A stretch of 21,259 nucleotides of DNA from JADJNW01 sp964549655 (GCA_964549655.1 CAZJXN010000093.1:1-21259), one strand, 5' to 3'. Shown: positions 6,771 through 13,963, numbered from the stretch's first letter. Program-made: numbers and translations. Notes: a model not told the origin generated them from the sequence alone.

Positions 6771-7643
6771 ATGAGCAATATCTACAAAATATTTTTTATT
6801 ACATTTTTAACAGCACTCACTGCTTGTGACTTGATTAATCCTGCCGAAGCGATTCCTTCGTATATTTATGTAACTGATTTTCAATTAAATACAACAGCTA
6901 CTCAAGGAACGAATTCCAATAAAATAACAGATGTATGGGTCACAATCGGCGATGAATTTATAGGTGTTTTTCCAATTCCGGCACTCATTCCGATGCTGAC
7001 AAATGGCGAACAAACGATAACATTGGAAGCGGGTATCAAAGATAATGGCATTAGCAGTACCGGAAAAATCTATCCGTTTTATACTTCTTTTCAAACAAAA
7101 GTGGCATTGAATCCAAGTGAAGTGGATACGCTGCGTCCGGTCATTGGCTATCGAGGCGAAACACGCTTTGCATTTATTGAAGATTTAGAACGGGGTACGC
7201 CCATTTTTGGGGATTTGATAGCTGGGAATGACGCGAATCGCATTCAAATTACAAAAGAAAATGCTTTTGAAGGAAATTCCGCACTTATTACATTAGATAA
7301 GAACAATCCGACCGTCGTATTAGGAACCGTAAATAAGTATGGAAATCTCACGACTAAAAATGTAAATGTTTATTTAGAATTAAATTACAAATCGGACGCA
7401 GATGTAATATTCGGAGTGATAGGTTATAAAAGTGGTGTTAAAGGAGAGACGTTGTATGAACCGGGTTTTGTAGCGCGTGCTGATTGGAATAAGATTTATT
7501 TTAATATGAGTCCACTGGTAGTTGGCACTCGTTATGATGAATTTCAAATTGTATTACAATCCATCTTACCATTGCAAAATAATGTATTCACCAAAGATAA
7601 AGCCAGTATATGGTTGGACAACATCAAGCTCGTCCATTTCTAA
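6771..7643 (+). CDS. putative lipoprotein of unknown function
   Basis: A 290-aa predicted lipoprotein. Residues 1-19 form a type II signal peptide: a short polar start, a hydrophobic run IFFITFLTAL, and a lipobox LTAC with the lipidated Cys at 19. The residue after Cys is Asp (CDLIN); Asp at +2 causes inner-membrane retention in Enterobacteria, but that rule does not transfer safely to Bacteroidota. The mature part looks rich in beta strands and has no motif I recognise; an early YIYVTDFQLNTT and a late SIWLDNIKLVHF suggest a jelly-roll or carbohydrate-binding-like fold, which is a guess. The gene ends 44 bases before the sugar-transferase start and is probably co-transcribed with it, so a role in surface polysaccharide assembly is plausible but unproven. 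Confidence 0.75.
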   Translation: MSNIYKIFFITFLTALTACDLINPAEAIPSYIYVTDFQLNTTATQGTNSNKITDVWVTIGDEFIGVFPIPALIPMLTNGEQTITLEAGIKDNGISSTGKIYPFYTSFQTKVALNPSEVDTLRPVIGYRGETRFAFIEDLERGTPIFGDLIAGNDANRIQITKENAFEGNSALITLDKNNPTVVLGTVNKYGNLTTKNVNVYLELNYKSDADVIFGVIGYKSGVKGETLYEPGFVARADWNKIYFNMSPLVVGTRYDEFQIVLQSILPLQNNVFTKDKASIWLDNIKLVHF

Positions 7644-7687
7644 CGGCACCAGCTGCGGCAGTCGTCAGAAATGAAAGTAGAACGCAG

Positions 7688-9106
7688 ATGCGCGAGAAGC
7701 GTCAGTGGCACACGTTTTTGTACAAATTGGCGGATTTCCTCACGGCAATGCTCGCTTGGGCAGGTTTTTTCTTATATCGAAAGCAGATGGAAGGCGCTAC
7801 GCTGGACTGGGCAGTGCTGAATGATTTAAATTTTTGGTACGGCATTTTGCTCGTTCCTATTGGTTGGTTGTTATTATATTCTACTTTTGATAATTATAAA
7901 GATATTTACCGACTGTCGCGCTTTGCTACTTTTACACGTACTTTGCTGCTTAGTTTCATAGGTGTTGCATTCTTATTTTTTGCCCTTATTTTAGATGATT
8001 TTGTAACGCAAAGCCACGCTTATTATAATTCTTTTTTTACGCTTTTGTTGTTACATTTTAGTAGTACCGTTGTTGTTCGCATGATTTTATTGACACGTGC
8101 CAGCCACCGTTTGAAATCAGGAACGATTACTTACAATACCCTTATGATAGGTGGTAATCAAAATGCGTTGGAATTATATAAAGAAATTAACGGAAGGCAA
8201 AAGAAATTAGGACACCATTTTGTCGGCTTTATTGATACCAACGGCACCAGCACGAATGAAATAGCAGCGCATTTAATCAAGTTGGGAAAAATTCCAAATC
8301 TTGCGCAAGTCATTAAGGACAAATGTATTGAAGAGGCGATTGTCGCCATTGAAACGTCCGAGCATAATAAAGTACGGGCAATACTAAATGTTTTATTCGA
8401 TTATGATAAGCAAGTGCTAGTCAAAATCATACCCGATATGTACGATATCATGTTGGGAAATGTGCAGATGAATCACGTCTACGGCGCAGTACTCATCGAA
8501 ATCCGGCAAGAATTGATGCCCAAATGGCAACTTTTGATTAAGAGATTCATTGATATCTTTCTCTCTACGCTTATATTGGCGGTGCTTTCGCCACTTTATT
8601 TATACATTGCCAGTCGCGTGAAATTCTCTTCCAAAGGTCCCATCTTTTTTCAACAAGAACGTATTGGTTTGAACAACAAGCCATTTATGATTTATAAATT
8701 TCGCTCTATGTACACGGATGCGGAGAAACTCGGTCCGCAACTCTCGCACGATGGCGACCGCCGCTGTACCCCTTGGGGCGCGACCATGCGCAAGTGGCGA
8801 TTGGATGAACTTCCTCAGTTTTGGAATGTACTCAAAGGCGATATGAGTATCGTCGGTCCACGCCCGGAGCGGCAACATTTTATCAATCTTATTACACAAC
8901 AGAATCCACATTACAAACATCTACTCAAAGTGCGTCCCGGCATCACCTCTTGGGGACAAGTAAAATACGGCTATGCTTCCAATGTAGAACAAATGCTGCA
9001 ACGCCTCAAATTTGATATTTTGTACATCGAAAATATGTCGCTGGCGCTGGATTTTAAAATTATGTTTTATACATTATTGGTTCTGTTACAAGGCAAAGGC
9101 AAATAA
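7688..9106 (+). CDS. WcaJ-type polyprenyl-phosphate sugar-1-phosphate transferase
   Basis: A 472-aa membrane enzyme that transfers a sugar phosphate from a nucleotide sugar to undecaprenyl phosphate, the first step of many exopolysaccharide or O-antigen units. Four hydrophobic segments fill about the first 140 residues (e.g. LADFLTAMLAWAGFFLY and SFIGVAFLFFALIL). A Rossmann-like central domain starting TLMIGGNQNALELY follows. Then comes a fifth hydrophobic segment (FIDIFLSTLILAVLSPLYLY) that leads into the catalytic domain. That domain shows FFQQERIGLNNKPF, YKFRSM, the Asp-Glu catalytic pair in RLDELPQFWNVLKGDMS and IVGPRPE, then KVRPGITSWGQV. The ATG at 7688 is chosen because it begins just before the first membrane segment; an in-frame ATG at 7610 would overlap the lipoprotein gene. 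The sugar donor cannot be told from the sequence. Confidence 0.88.
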   Translation: MREKRQWHTFLYKLADFLTAMLAWAGFFLYRKQMEGATLDWAVLNDLNFWYGILLVPIGWLLLYSTFDNYKDIYRLSRFATFTRTLLLSFIGVAFLFFALILDDFVTQSHAYYNSFFTLLLLHFSSTVVVRMILLTRASHRLKSGTITYNTLMIGGNQNALELYKEINGRQKKLGHHFVGFIDTNGTSTNEIAAHLIKLGKIPNLAQVIKDKCIEEAIVAIETSEHNKVRAILNVLFDYDKQVLVKIIPDMYDIMLGNVQMNHVYGAVLIEIRQELMPKWQLLIKRFIDIFLSTLILAVLSPLYLYIASRVKFSSKGPIFFQQERIGLNNKPFMIYKFRSMYTDAEKLGPQLSHDGDRRCTPWGATMRKWRLDELPQFWNVLKGDMSIVGPRPERQHFINLITQQNPHYKHLLKVRPGITSWGQVKYGYASNVEQMLQRLKFDILYIENMSLALDFKIMFYTLLVLLQGKGK

Positions 9107-9117
9107 ATTATTACTAC

Positions 9118-9155
9118 AAGTGGTCTGGTGACTTTGGAGTCATCAGACCACTTTT
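9118..9155. terminator. long hairpin between convergent genes (bidirectional terminator)
   Basis: AAGTGGTCTG at 9118-9127 pairs with CAGACCACTT at 9144-9153. An inner TGACT/AGTCA stem extends it, leaving a loop of only TTGG. TTTT follows on the plus strand, after the sugar-transferase stop at 9106. As the neighbouring metK gene ends from the other side, the hairpin can serve both directions. Confidence 0.8.
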
Positions 9156-9160
9156 CAAAG

Positions 9161-9178
9161 AACCAAACAAGTTTGGTT
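9161..9178 (-). terminator. second small hairpin just after the metK stop
   Basis: AACCAAAC at 9161-9168 and GTTTGGTT at 9171-9178 form a perfect 8-bp stem with a 2-base loop, one base after the metK stop codon. There is no long T tract, so it may act as an RNA 3' end stabiliser together with the larger hairpin. Confidence 0.45.
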
Positions 9179-9179
9179 A

Positions 9180-10433
9180 TTACAGCCCAAATGCCGATTT
9201 CACTTTATCTACGTAATCTAATTTTTCCCAAGTAAACGTCTCTACTTCCATTTCTTTCCGGTTGCCGGAGCCGTCTTTCATCACTACTTTTTTGATTTGG
9301 GGGGTACGTCCCATGTGTCCATAAGCTGCTGAATCTGAATAGATTGGATTACGCAATTTCAAACGCATTTCAATGGCATACGGGCGCATATCGAAGATGT
9401 CGGCTACTTTTTGTGCGATTTCGCCGTCGCTCATTTTCACTTTCGCTGTGCCGTAGGTTTGGATGTAAATATTAGTTGGTTTAGCAACACCAATCGCATA
9501 AGAAACCTGCACCAATATTTCCTCGCAAACGCCAGCCGCTACGAGGTTTTTGGCAATGTGCCGAGTAGCATACGCTGCCGAACGGTCTACTTTAGAAGGG
9601 TCTTTGCCAGAGAAAGCCCCACCGCCGTGCGCACCTTTGCCGCCATAGGTATCCACAATAATTTTACGACCTGTCAAACCCGTGTCGCCGTGTGGACCGC
9701 CGATCACAAATTTGCCCGTCGGGTTGACGTGATACGTGATTTCATCTGTGAAAAGGGCTTGAATTTCCGGCTTCAATTGCGCCTTGATACGTGGAATGAC
9801 AATATTGATAACATCCTCGCGGATTTTCGCCAACATCGTTTCATCTTCATCAAAATCATCATGTTGCGTGGAAACCACAATCGTATCAATGCGCTGCGGC
9901 ACATTTGCATCCGAATATTCAATGGTGACTTGCGACTTGGCATCAGGACGTAAGTACGTAATTTCTTTATTTTCCCGCCGCATCGCGGATAATTCTTGTA
10001 AAATTTTATGCGCCAGATTCAACGAAAGCGGCATATAATCATCCGTTTCACTCGTGGCATAGCCAAACATCATCCCTTGGTCACCCGCACCTTGGTCTTC
10101 CGGGTTGCTGCGCTCTACGCCGCGATTGATGTCGGGCGATTGCTCGTGAATGGCAGATAACACGCCGCAGGAATTGGCTTCAAACATATACTCCGACTTG
10201 GTGTAGCCGATTCGCCGAATGACATCGCGAGCAATTTGCTGCACATCCAAATACGTATTGGATTTCACTTCGCCAGCTAGTATGACCTGTCCCGTGGTGA
10301 CGAGCGTCTCACAAGCGACTTTGGACTGTGGGTCGAATGCCAGAAAGTGGTCAACGAGCGCATCCGATATTTGGTCGGCAATTTTATCGGGGTGTCCTTC
10401 AGAAACAGATTCAGAGGTGAATAGATATGGCAT
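9180..10433 (-). CDS. metK: S-adenosylmethionine synthase
   Basis: A 417-aa methionine adenosyltransferase that makes S-adenosylmethionine from methionine and ATP in the cytoplasm. It begins MPYLFTSESVSEGHPDK, with the ATP-binding GHPDK at 13-17. GAGDQGMMFGYA is at 115-126. The glycine-rich phosphate loop GGGAFSGKDPSKVDRSAAY starts at 270. These are the two PROSITE-type signatures of the family. VNPTGKFVIGGPHGDTGLTGRK and the late MGRTPQ segment also match. The length is somewhat greater than the 384 residues of the E. coli enzyme, common in Bacteroidota. It is the last gene of the minus-strand run. The leader of about 35 bases after the putative -7 box is too short for a SAM riboswitch. Confidence 0.96.
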   Translation of the reverse strand: MPYLFTSESVSEGHPDKIADQISDALVDHFLAFDPQSKVACETLVTTGQVILAGEVKSNTYLDVQQIARDVIRRIGYTKSEYMFEANSCGVLSAIHEQSPDINRGVERSNPEDQGAGDQGMMFGYATSETDDYMPLSLNLAHKILQELSAMRRENKEITYLRPDAKSQVTIEYSDANVPQRIDTIVVSTQHDDFDEDETMLAKIREDVINIVIPRIKAQLKPEIQALFTDEITYHVNPTGKFVIGGPHGDTGLTGRKIIVDTYGGKGAHGGGAFSGKDPSKVDRSAAYATRHIAKNLVAAGVCEEILVQVSYAIGVAKPTNIYIQTYGTAKVKMSDGEIAQKVADIFDMRPYAIEMRLKLRNPIYSDSAAYGHMGRTPQIKKVVMKDGSGNRKEMEVETFTWEKLDYVDKVKSAFGL

Positions 10434-10474
10434 TTTTTAGTTATGTTAATTCTTAAAAAGTATAAAAAGCGGTG

Positions 10475-10482
10475 CAAAAATA
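10475..10482 (-). promoter_or_regulatory. candidate -7 box of metK
   Basis: On the minus strand the sequence is TATTTTTG, a full match to TAnnTTTG, about 40 bases upstream of the metK ATG. No clear TTTG -33 box was seen at the expected distance. Confidence 0.4.
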
Positions 10483-10638
10483 GAAATTTTAACCTTGATT
10501 GGTAAGATTAATGGATTAATTTGAGGGTATACTGATTTTTAAGGTTACCAAAAAATTTAAATTTTAATTCAATCATAAAATATCTTTATCATCATAAAAA
10601 ATCAGTGTCCTATCTGTCAAGCAGCAAGTAATGAACTC

Positions 10639-10666
10639 CAAATCACAAATCACTCATCACAAATCA
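10639..10666. repeat. four-unit 7-base tandem repeat
   Basis: CAAATCA, CAAATCA, CTCATCA and CAAATCA follow each other without a gap, just beyond the stop of the fumarylacetoacetase-family gene. The unit is the same as in the right arm of the array at 13353-13380. No inverted partner arm was found in this spacer. Confidence 0.7.
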
Positions 10667-10677
10667 CTCCGCAGGCA

Positions 10678-11301
10678 CTACCGAATATCACACGTCAACA
10701 AATGCTCCGTTTTTCCATCTGCCATTGTAATAAAACCCTCCAGCTTATCGCCAATTTGTACCGGCCCTACTCCCGACGGGGTTCCCGTATAAATCAGATC
10801 GCCCATTTGTAATTTAAAAAATTTAGAAACATATACAATAATATCCTCAAATGAGAAGAGCATTTCATTGGTATTGCCGTGCTGCATGACTTCATTATTT
10901 TTGCGCAGTTTGAATTCAATACCCGCCCGGTCTACTTTTTCGATGGGAATAAAATTGCTGAGTGCGCCGGAGCCATCAAATCCTTTGGCGATTTCCCACG
11001 GCTGTCCTTTTTTCTTGAGTTGGTCTTGCAAGTCCCGTGCTGTAAAATCAATTCCAAAAGCGATTTGGTCATAATATTCAGGCGCAAATTCCGGCTGCAC
11101 GTGGCGCCCGTTTTTACTTATTTTTATTACAATTTCACCTTCATAATGTAAGTCTTGTGTAAATTCTGGATAATATAATGGTTTATCATTTACCAACAGC
11201 GCCGAGGTAGGTTTCATAAACACAACCGGCTGGTCTGGGATTTCATTTTTCAATTCCTTGGCGTGTTCCGCGTAGTTGCGACCGATGCAGATGATTTTCA
11301 T
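10678..11301 (-). CDS. fumarylacetoacetate hydrolase family protein (acylpyruvase-like)
   Basis: A 207-aa single-domain FAH-family hydrolase, similar in size to FAHD1/YcgM acylpyruvases and oxaloacetate decarboxylases. The fold's opening KIICIGRNYAEHAKEL is present. The metal ligands are E54 and E56 in LHYEGEIVIKI and D85 in FGIDFTARDLQ. The active-site segment KGFDGSGALSNFIP follows, and the closing TGTPSGVGPVQIGD loop comes near the end. Members cleave or decarboxylate short beta-keto or acylpyruvate substrates with Mg or Mn; which substrate is used cannot be told. It sits between trpS and metK on the same strand, which gives no functional hint. The ATG at 11299-11301 directly precedes the first beta strand. 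Confidence 0.85.
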   Translation of the reverse strand: MKIICIGRNYAEHAKELKNEIPDQPVVFMKPTSALLVNDKPLYYPEFTQDLHYEGEIVIKISKNGRHVQPEFAPEYYDQIAFGIDFTARDLQDQLKKKGQPWEIAKGFDGSGALSNFIPIEKVDRAGIEFKLRKNNEVMQHGNTNEMLFSFEDIIVYVSKFFKLQMGDLIYTGTPSGVGPVQIGDKLEGFITMADGKTEHLLTCDIR

Positions 11302-11312
11302 GGTTATATTGA

Positions 11313-11419
11313 TTTGCTGATCCCGCCTTGCGGGACAAGTTATGCTAATCTGCCAATTTGCTAATGATCACATCAGCATAACTTGTCCCGATGAATGTCG
11401 GGATCGGCAAATCAGCAAA
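11313..11419. repeat. nested palindromic element between trpS and the FAH-family gene
   Basis: The core is a perfect 16-bp inverted repeat: CGGGACAAGTTATGCT at 11331-11346 and AGCATAACTTGTCCCG at 11375-11390. On its outer sides lie two small hairpins, CCCG-CCTTG-CGGG at about 11322-11334 and CCCG-ATGAATGT-CGGG at about 11387-11402. The outermost words TTTGCTGA (11313-11320) and TCAGCAAA (11412-11419) are again inverted. The loop of the main stem contains degenerate GCTAATC, TGCCAAT and TTGCTAA steps of 7 bases. The element can fold as a cruciform or cloverleaf and abuts the trpS stop codon. Confidence 0.8.
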
Positions 11420-12430
11420 TTAAAATTTCACATTCAACAACCCCGCCAATTCCTTCACTTCTCGTATCGTTTCTTGCGCACGTTGGCGAATTTGAGCGGA
11501 CGAGGCTTTTATCTGTTCTTTTATTGCTTTTTTATTATTGATAATCTCCGCTTTACGCGCTCTAAATGGATTTGATATGTCTACCAACGCTTCTCCAACC
11601 GCTTCTTTTAGTTCCGAATATTTCAAATTGCCTACTTCATAGTTTGCCATCAACACATTATAAGCGTCCATTTTATTGGTGGCGCGCAGTAAGTCAAACA
11701 AATTTTTTACACCTGCACTCATAGTCCCGGTAGGCGTGTCGCCTGTATCGGTCACCGCAGATTTTACTTGTTTACGAATGCGTTCCGGTTCTGCGAAGAT
11801 ATTGATATAATGTTTTTCACCGGCACTTTTACTCATTTTGCGACTTGGGTCGGCAGTAGACATTACACGCGGCACAGCGGTATGTAATGCTTTTGGTAAA
11901 ATTAAATATTCTTTACCCACTTGATTATTAAAACGCTGTGCGATATTACGTGCCAATTCCAAATGTTGATCTTGATCATCGCCCACTGGCACAAAATCAG
12001 CCCGATAAATCAAAATATCCGCAGCTTGTAAAACAGGGTACGTCAGCAATCCAGCAGCGATAAAATTCTCTGCACTTTCTTCGCTTTGCTTGCTTTTATC
12101 TTTGAATTGCGTCATGCGGCTCAACTGTCCGTACGAGCAAAAGCAATTAAAAATCCAACTTAATTCGGCGTGCTCTGGCACGAGGGATTGAATAAAAAGA
12201 TGCTCCGGTCGGATACCCGTTGCCATCAAATTAAAAATCAACTCCCACGTATTTTCTACCAATTTTTTCGAGTCGTACGGCATCGTCATCGCATGATAAT
12301 TGACCACACCATAGAAGCACTCATATTGTTCTTGTAACTCCACCCAATTTTTTACGGCTCCAAAATAATTGCCAAAGTGCATATCGCCAGTGGGTTGAAT
12401 GCAGGAGAGGACGCGTTTTTTGGTTTCCAT
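11420..12430 (-). CDS. trpS: tryptophanyl-tRNA synthetase
   Basis: A 336-aa class I aminoacyl-tRNA synthetase that charges tRNA-Trp. The HIGH-type motif appears as HFGN at 18-21 within QPTGDMHFGNYFGA. VGDDQDQHLELAR at 149-161 matches the tryptophan-pocket segment. The KMSKS loop is exact at 198-202 (PSRKMSKSAG). The length is normal for bacterial TrpRS, and the C-terminal helical domain, rich in Lys and Ala, is complete. It lies between ridA and the FAH-family gene on the minus strand and is separated from both by repeat-filled spacers, so each may have its own promoter. No T-box or trp leader is visible upstream. Confidence 0.95.
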   Translation of the reverse strand: METKKRVLSCIQPTGDMHFGNYFGAVKNWVELQEQYECFYGVVNYHAMTMPYDSKKLVENTWELIFNLMATGIRPEHLFIQSLVPEHAELSWIFNCFCSYGQLSRMTQFKDKSKQSEESAENFIAAGLLTYPVLQAADILIYRADFVPVGDDQDQHLELARNIAQRFNNQVGKEYLILPKALHTAVPRVMSTADPSRKMSKSAGEKHYINIFAEPERIRKQVKSAVTDTGDTPTGTMSAGVKNLFDLLRATNKMDAYNVLMANYEVGNLKYSELKEAVGEALVDISNPFRARKAEIINNKKAIKEQIKASSAQIRQRAQETIREVKELAGLLNVKF

Positions 12431-12445
12431 ACCTAATTTTAAAAA

Positions 12446-12513
12446 GAGGATAGGAAAATAGGAAAATAGGAGGATACGCTATAAATGTCCTATCTTCCCA
12501 TTCTCTTATCCTC
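12446..12513. repeat. degenerate 8-base tandem repeat with inverted arms
   Basis: The left arm reads GAGGATA then GGAAAATA, GGAAAATA, GGAGGATA in 8-base steps. The right arm (TCCTATCT, TCCCATTC, TCTTATCC, TCCC) is its rough reverse complement. GAGGATA at 12446-12452 and TATCCTC at 12507-12513 are exact partners. The right arm reaches into ridA and supplies its last two Gly codons and stop. A related word, GGAGGATAGGAAGATAGG, follows the gyrB stop at about 4600. Confidence 0.7.
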
Positions 12514-12892
12514 CCGCATTTGCTATCATCGAGATTTCAATATTCACAAATTTAGGCAGATTGACTACTTCTACCAGCTCGCGTGCAGGTGCAGTTGCCT
12601 CGTCAAAATATTGAGCATACACGGCGTTCACCCGGCTAAAAAGGTGCATATCTTTTACAAAAACCGAAGCTTTCAGCACATTTTCAAACGTCATTCCAGC
12701 TTCTTCCAGAATGGCTTTCAGATTTTCCATCACCTGTTTGGTTTCCGTTTCAATATCGCCGCTTACCAACTCATTTGTTGCAGGATCAATTGCGATTTGA
12801 CCGGAGATATATAGCGTATTATTGGCAAGCGTTGCTTGATTGTACGGACCAATCGGTAAGGGCGCTTTGGGTGTTTTGATGATTCGTTTCAT
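12506..12892 (-). CDS. ridA: RidA-family enamine/imine deaminase
   Basis: A 128-aa RidA/YjgF protein, which hydrolyses reactive 2-aminoacrylate and related imines released by PLP enzymes and works as a trimer in the cytoplasm. It begins KTPKAPLPIGPYNQA, the family opening, followed by LYISGQIAIDP at about 27-37. The catalytic Arg is R104 in APARELVEV, and E119 in VNIEISMIANAG matches the second active-site residue; both positions correspond closely to the E. coli enzyme. The ATG at 12890-12892 is chosen because 26 extra in-frame codons upstream read through the intergenic repeat. The final GG-stop is encoded inside the neighbouring 8-base repeat. Confidence 0.93.
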   Translation of the reverse strand: MKRIIKTPKAPLPIGPYNQATLANNTLYISGQIAIDPATNELVSGDIETETKQVMENLKAILEEAGMTFENVLKASVFVKDMHLFSRVNAVYAQYFDEATAPARELVEVVNLPKFVNIEISMIANAGG

Positions 12893-12983
12893 GTGTTTTG
12901 GTGTTATTGTTTTTGGTGTTTTAATGTTATTGTATTTAAGATCAGAGCGACTATAACACCTTATTACCAAAACACAATAACAC
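12893..12983. repeat. inverted GTGTTTTGGT / GTGTTATTG repeat upstream of ridA
   Basis: GTGTTTTGGT at 12893-12902 is inverted as ACCAAAACAC at 12966-12975, and GTGTTATTG at 12901-12909 as CAATAACAC at 12975-12983. Further degenerate GGTGTTTT and ATGTTATTG copies lie between 12910 and 12942. The arrangement is the same style as the other spacer arrays, but the unit is different and less regular in length. It starts at the base next to the ridA ATG. Confidence 0.75.
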
Positions 12984-12995
12984 TAATTTTAACAC

Positions 12996-13032
12996 AAAAA
13001 GCTCCACATCGCAATTGATTCGGATGGGAGCT
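12996..13032 (-). terminator. intrinsic terminator of rpmF
   Basis: On the minus strand AGCTCC followed by CATC pairs with GATG and GGAGCT across a loop (13032 back to 13000), then runs into five T residues (13000-12996). It lies 30 bases after the rpmF stop codon. Confidence 0.75.
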
Positions 13033-13061
13033 ATATTTTGATTGTATTCAATTCATACGAG

Positions 13062-13259
13062 TTAAACTTCCTCCTCGGCTACTTTTTTCAGTAATTTACC
13101 CCGATAGAAAAGATTACCCTCCGCATCATTATAGGTGTGGTGGTAAATGTGGCGTTCGCCAGTCGTGGTACAGGTAGCAATCTGCGGGATAGCCGCTTTC
13201 AAGTGCGTACGGCGCTTATGCTTTCGTTGTTTTGAAATTCTACTTTTAGGATGTGCCAT
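13062..13259 (-). CDS. rpmF: 50S ribosomal protein bL32 (zinc-free type)
   Basis: A 65-aa protein of the large ribosomal subunit. The N-terminus AHPKSRISKQRKHKRRTH is the basic bL32 signature. The C-terminal half, which carries two CxxC pairs in zinc-binding bL32, keeps only the first Cys (C30, in ATCTTTGERH); the second pair is replaced by YNDAEG. It is therefore a C-minus form that should fold without zinc. The gene lies downstream of a yceD/DUF177 gene, the usual order for bL32, although a 128-base repeat-filled spacer intervenes. No plsX or fabH follows as in many other bacteria. Confidence 0.93.
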   Translation of the reverse strand: MAHPKSRISKQRKHKRRTHLKAAIPQIATCTTTGERHIYHHTYNDAEGNLFYRGKLLKKVAEEEV

Positions 13260-13271
13260 TTCTTTTGGTTA

Positions 13272-13380
13272 TCGGTGATCGGTGATCAGTGATCGGTGAT
13301 TAGTTATCAGTGACTGGTGTTTCGTTTAAATCGTTTCGCCAATCCCGTTTTACAAATCACAAATCACAAATCACGAATCA
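13272..13380. repeat. 7-base tandem repeat with inverted arms between yceD and rpmF
   Basis: The left arm has seven consecutive 7-base units from 13272: TCGGTGA, TCGGTGA, TCAGTGA, TCGGTGA, TTAGTTA, TCAGTGA, CTGGTGT. The right arm has four from 13353 to 13380: CAAATCA, CAAATCA, CAAATCA, CGAATCA. The right arm is the approximate reverse complement of the left (TGATTTG against TCGGTGA shifted), so the transcript could form a long imperfect hairpin between the two genes. Confidence 0.8.
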
Positions 13381-13387
13381 CATTATT

Positions 13388-13921
13388 TTAATTATCGTTT
13401 TTATTCAATTTTTTCAATTCATCCCATGCAGGGTTGCGTTCGGTCTCTTCTTCTTCTGCCTCGCTCTGTTGAATGTATTGCAACATTTCTTCATTACAAG
13501 GACGATTCACTTCACTTCTACAATCGTACACCCGAATAATAGGCATCGCCAAAATGATGTATTCGTAAATATAGGTGGCGACATTAAACTGCTGAATTTC
13601 TGGATGCACGTAGATGACATCTGCTTCTTCCACTACTTCTTCCTCGCTAAATTTTACCAGTAGTCGCTGCGTGTCCGCTACTGGAAGGTCAATCTGCGCC
13701 AAACAACGGTCGCAGTCTGTTTGCAACGTACCTGCAAAGTCAAAATCCAGTACAAACATATCGGGGCGTTTATCGAGTACCAACGTCACGTCCACTTTTC
13801 CTTCCGTCACTGGTGTGTCTTCAAACTGGCTGAAAAACGCGCGGTCAATGTGAAACGCAAACGAGTGCGTGCCGTTGCGCAATCCCTTTACCGGTATGCT
13901 ATAAGGTATCAACGGATTCAT
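13388..13921 (-). CDS. YceD/DUF177 family protein
   Basis: A 177-aa protein of the YceD (DUF177) family, which is almost always encoded next to rpmF. In plants and some bacteria it has been linked to 23S rRNA accumulation, but the precise role in Bacteroidota is not established. The family core is visible as GTLQTDCDRCLAQIDLPV near residues 67-84, with its C-x-x-C pair. LLVKFSEEE follows, and then ADVIYVHPEIQQFNVATYIYEYIILAMPI. The C-terminus is strongly acidic and then ends in NPAWDELKKLNKN, the usual 'P.w..L..L' tail. The ATG at 13919-13921 is preferred; a longer frame starting at 13966 would begin upstream of the likely transcription start, and 13933 is an alternative. Confidence 0.85.
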   Translation of the reverse strand: MNPLIPYSIPVKGLRNGTHSFAFHIDRAFFSQFEDTPVTEGKVDVTLVLDKRPDMFVLDFDFAGTLQTDCDRCLAQIDLPVADTQRLLVKFSEEEVVEEADVIYVHPEIQQFNVATYIYEYIILAMPIIRVYDCRSEVNRPCNEEMLQYIQQSEAEEEETERNPAWDELKKLNKNDN

Positions 13922-13963
13922 GTTAAAGAACATTTTTTGGGTTACCGCCGGTAAAGGCGGGTG

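Noticed and set aside
7610..7687. 26-codon extension of the sugar transferase to an upstream ATG
   Set aside because: It would overlap the lipoprotein gene end and adds a polar tail before the first membrane segment; the ATG at 7688 fits better.
9411..9953. 180-codon plus-strand frame opposite metK
   Set aside because: It is antisense to the middle of a certain metK gene and has no family features; long antisense frames are expected over strongly codon-biased genes.
10434..10677. SAM riboswitch upstream of metK
   Set aside because: The space between the likely -7 box and the ATG is only about 40 bases, and no SAM aptamer-like helices were seen.
12893..12970. 26-codon N-terminal extension of RidA
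   Set aside because: These codons are translated intergenic repeat; the RidA family begins at the ATG at 12890-12892.
10639..13380. CRISPR array
   Set aside because: The spacer repeats have units of 7-8 bases without spacers of constant length and no cas genes are present.
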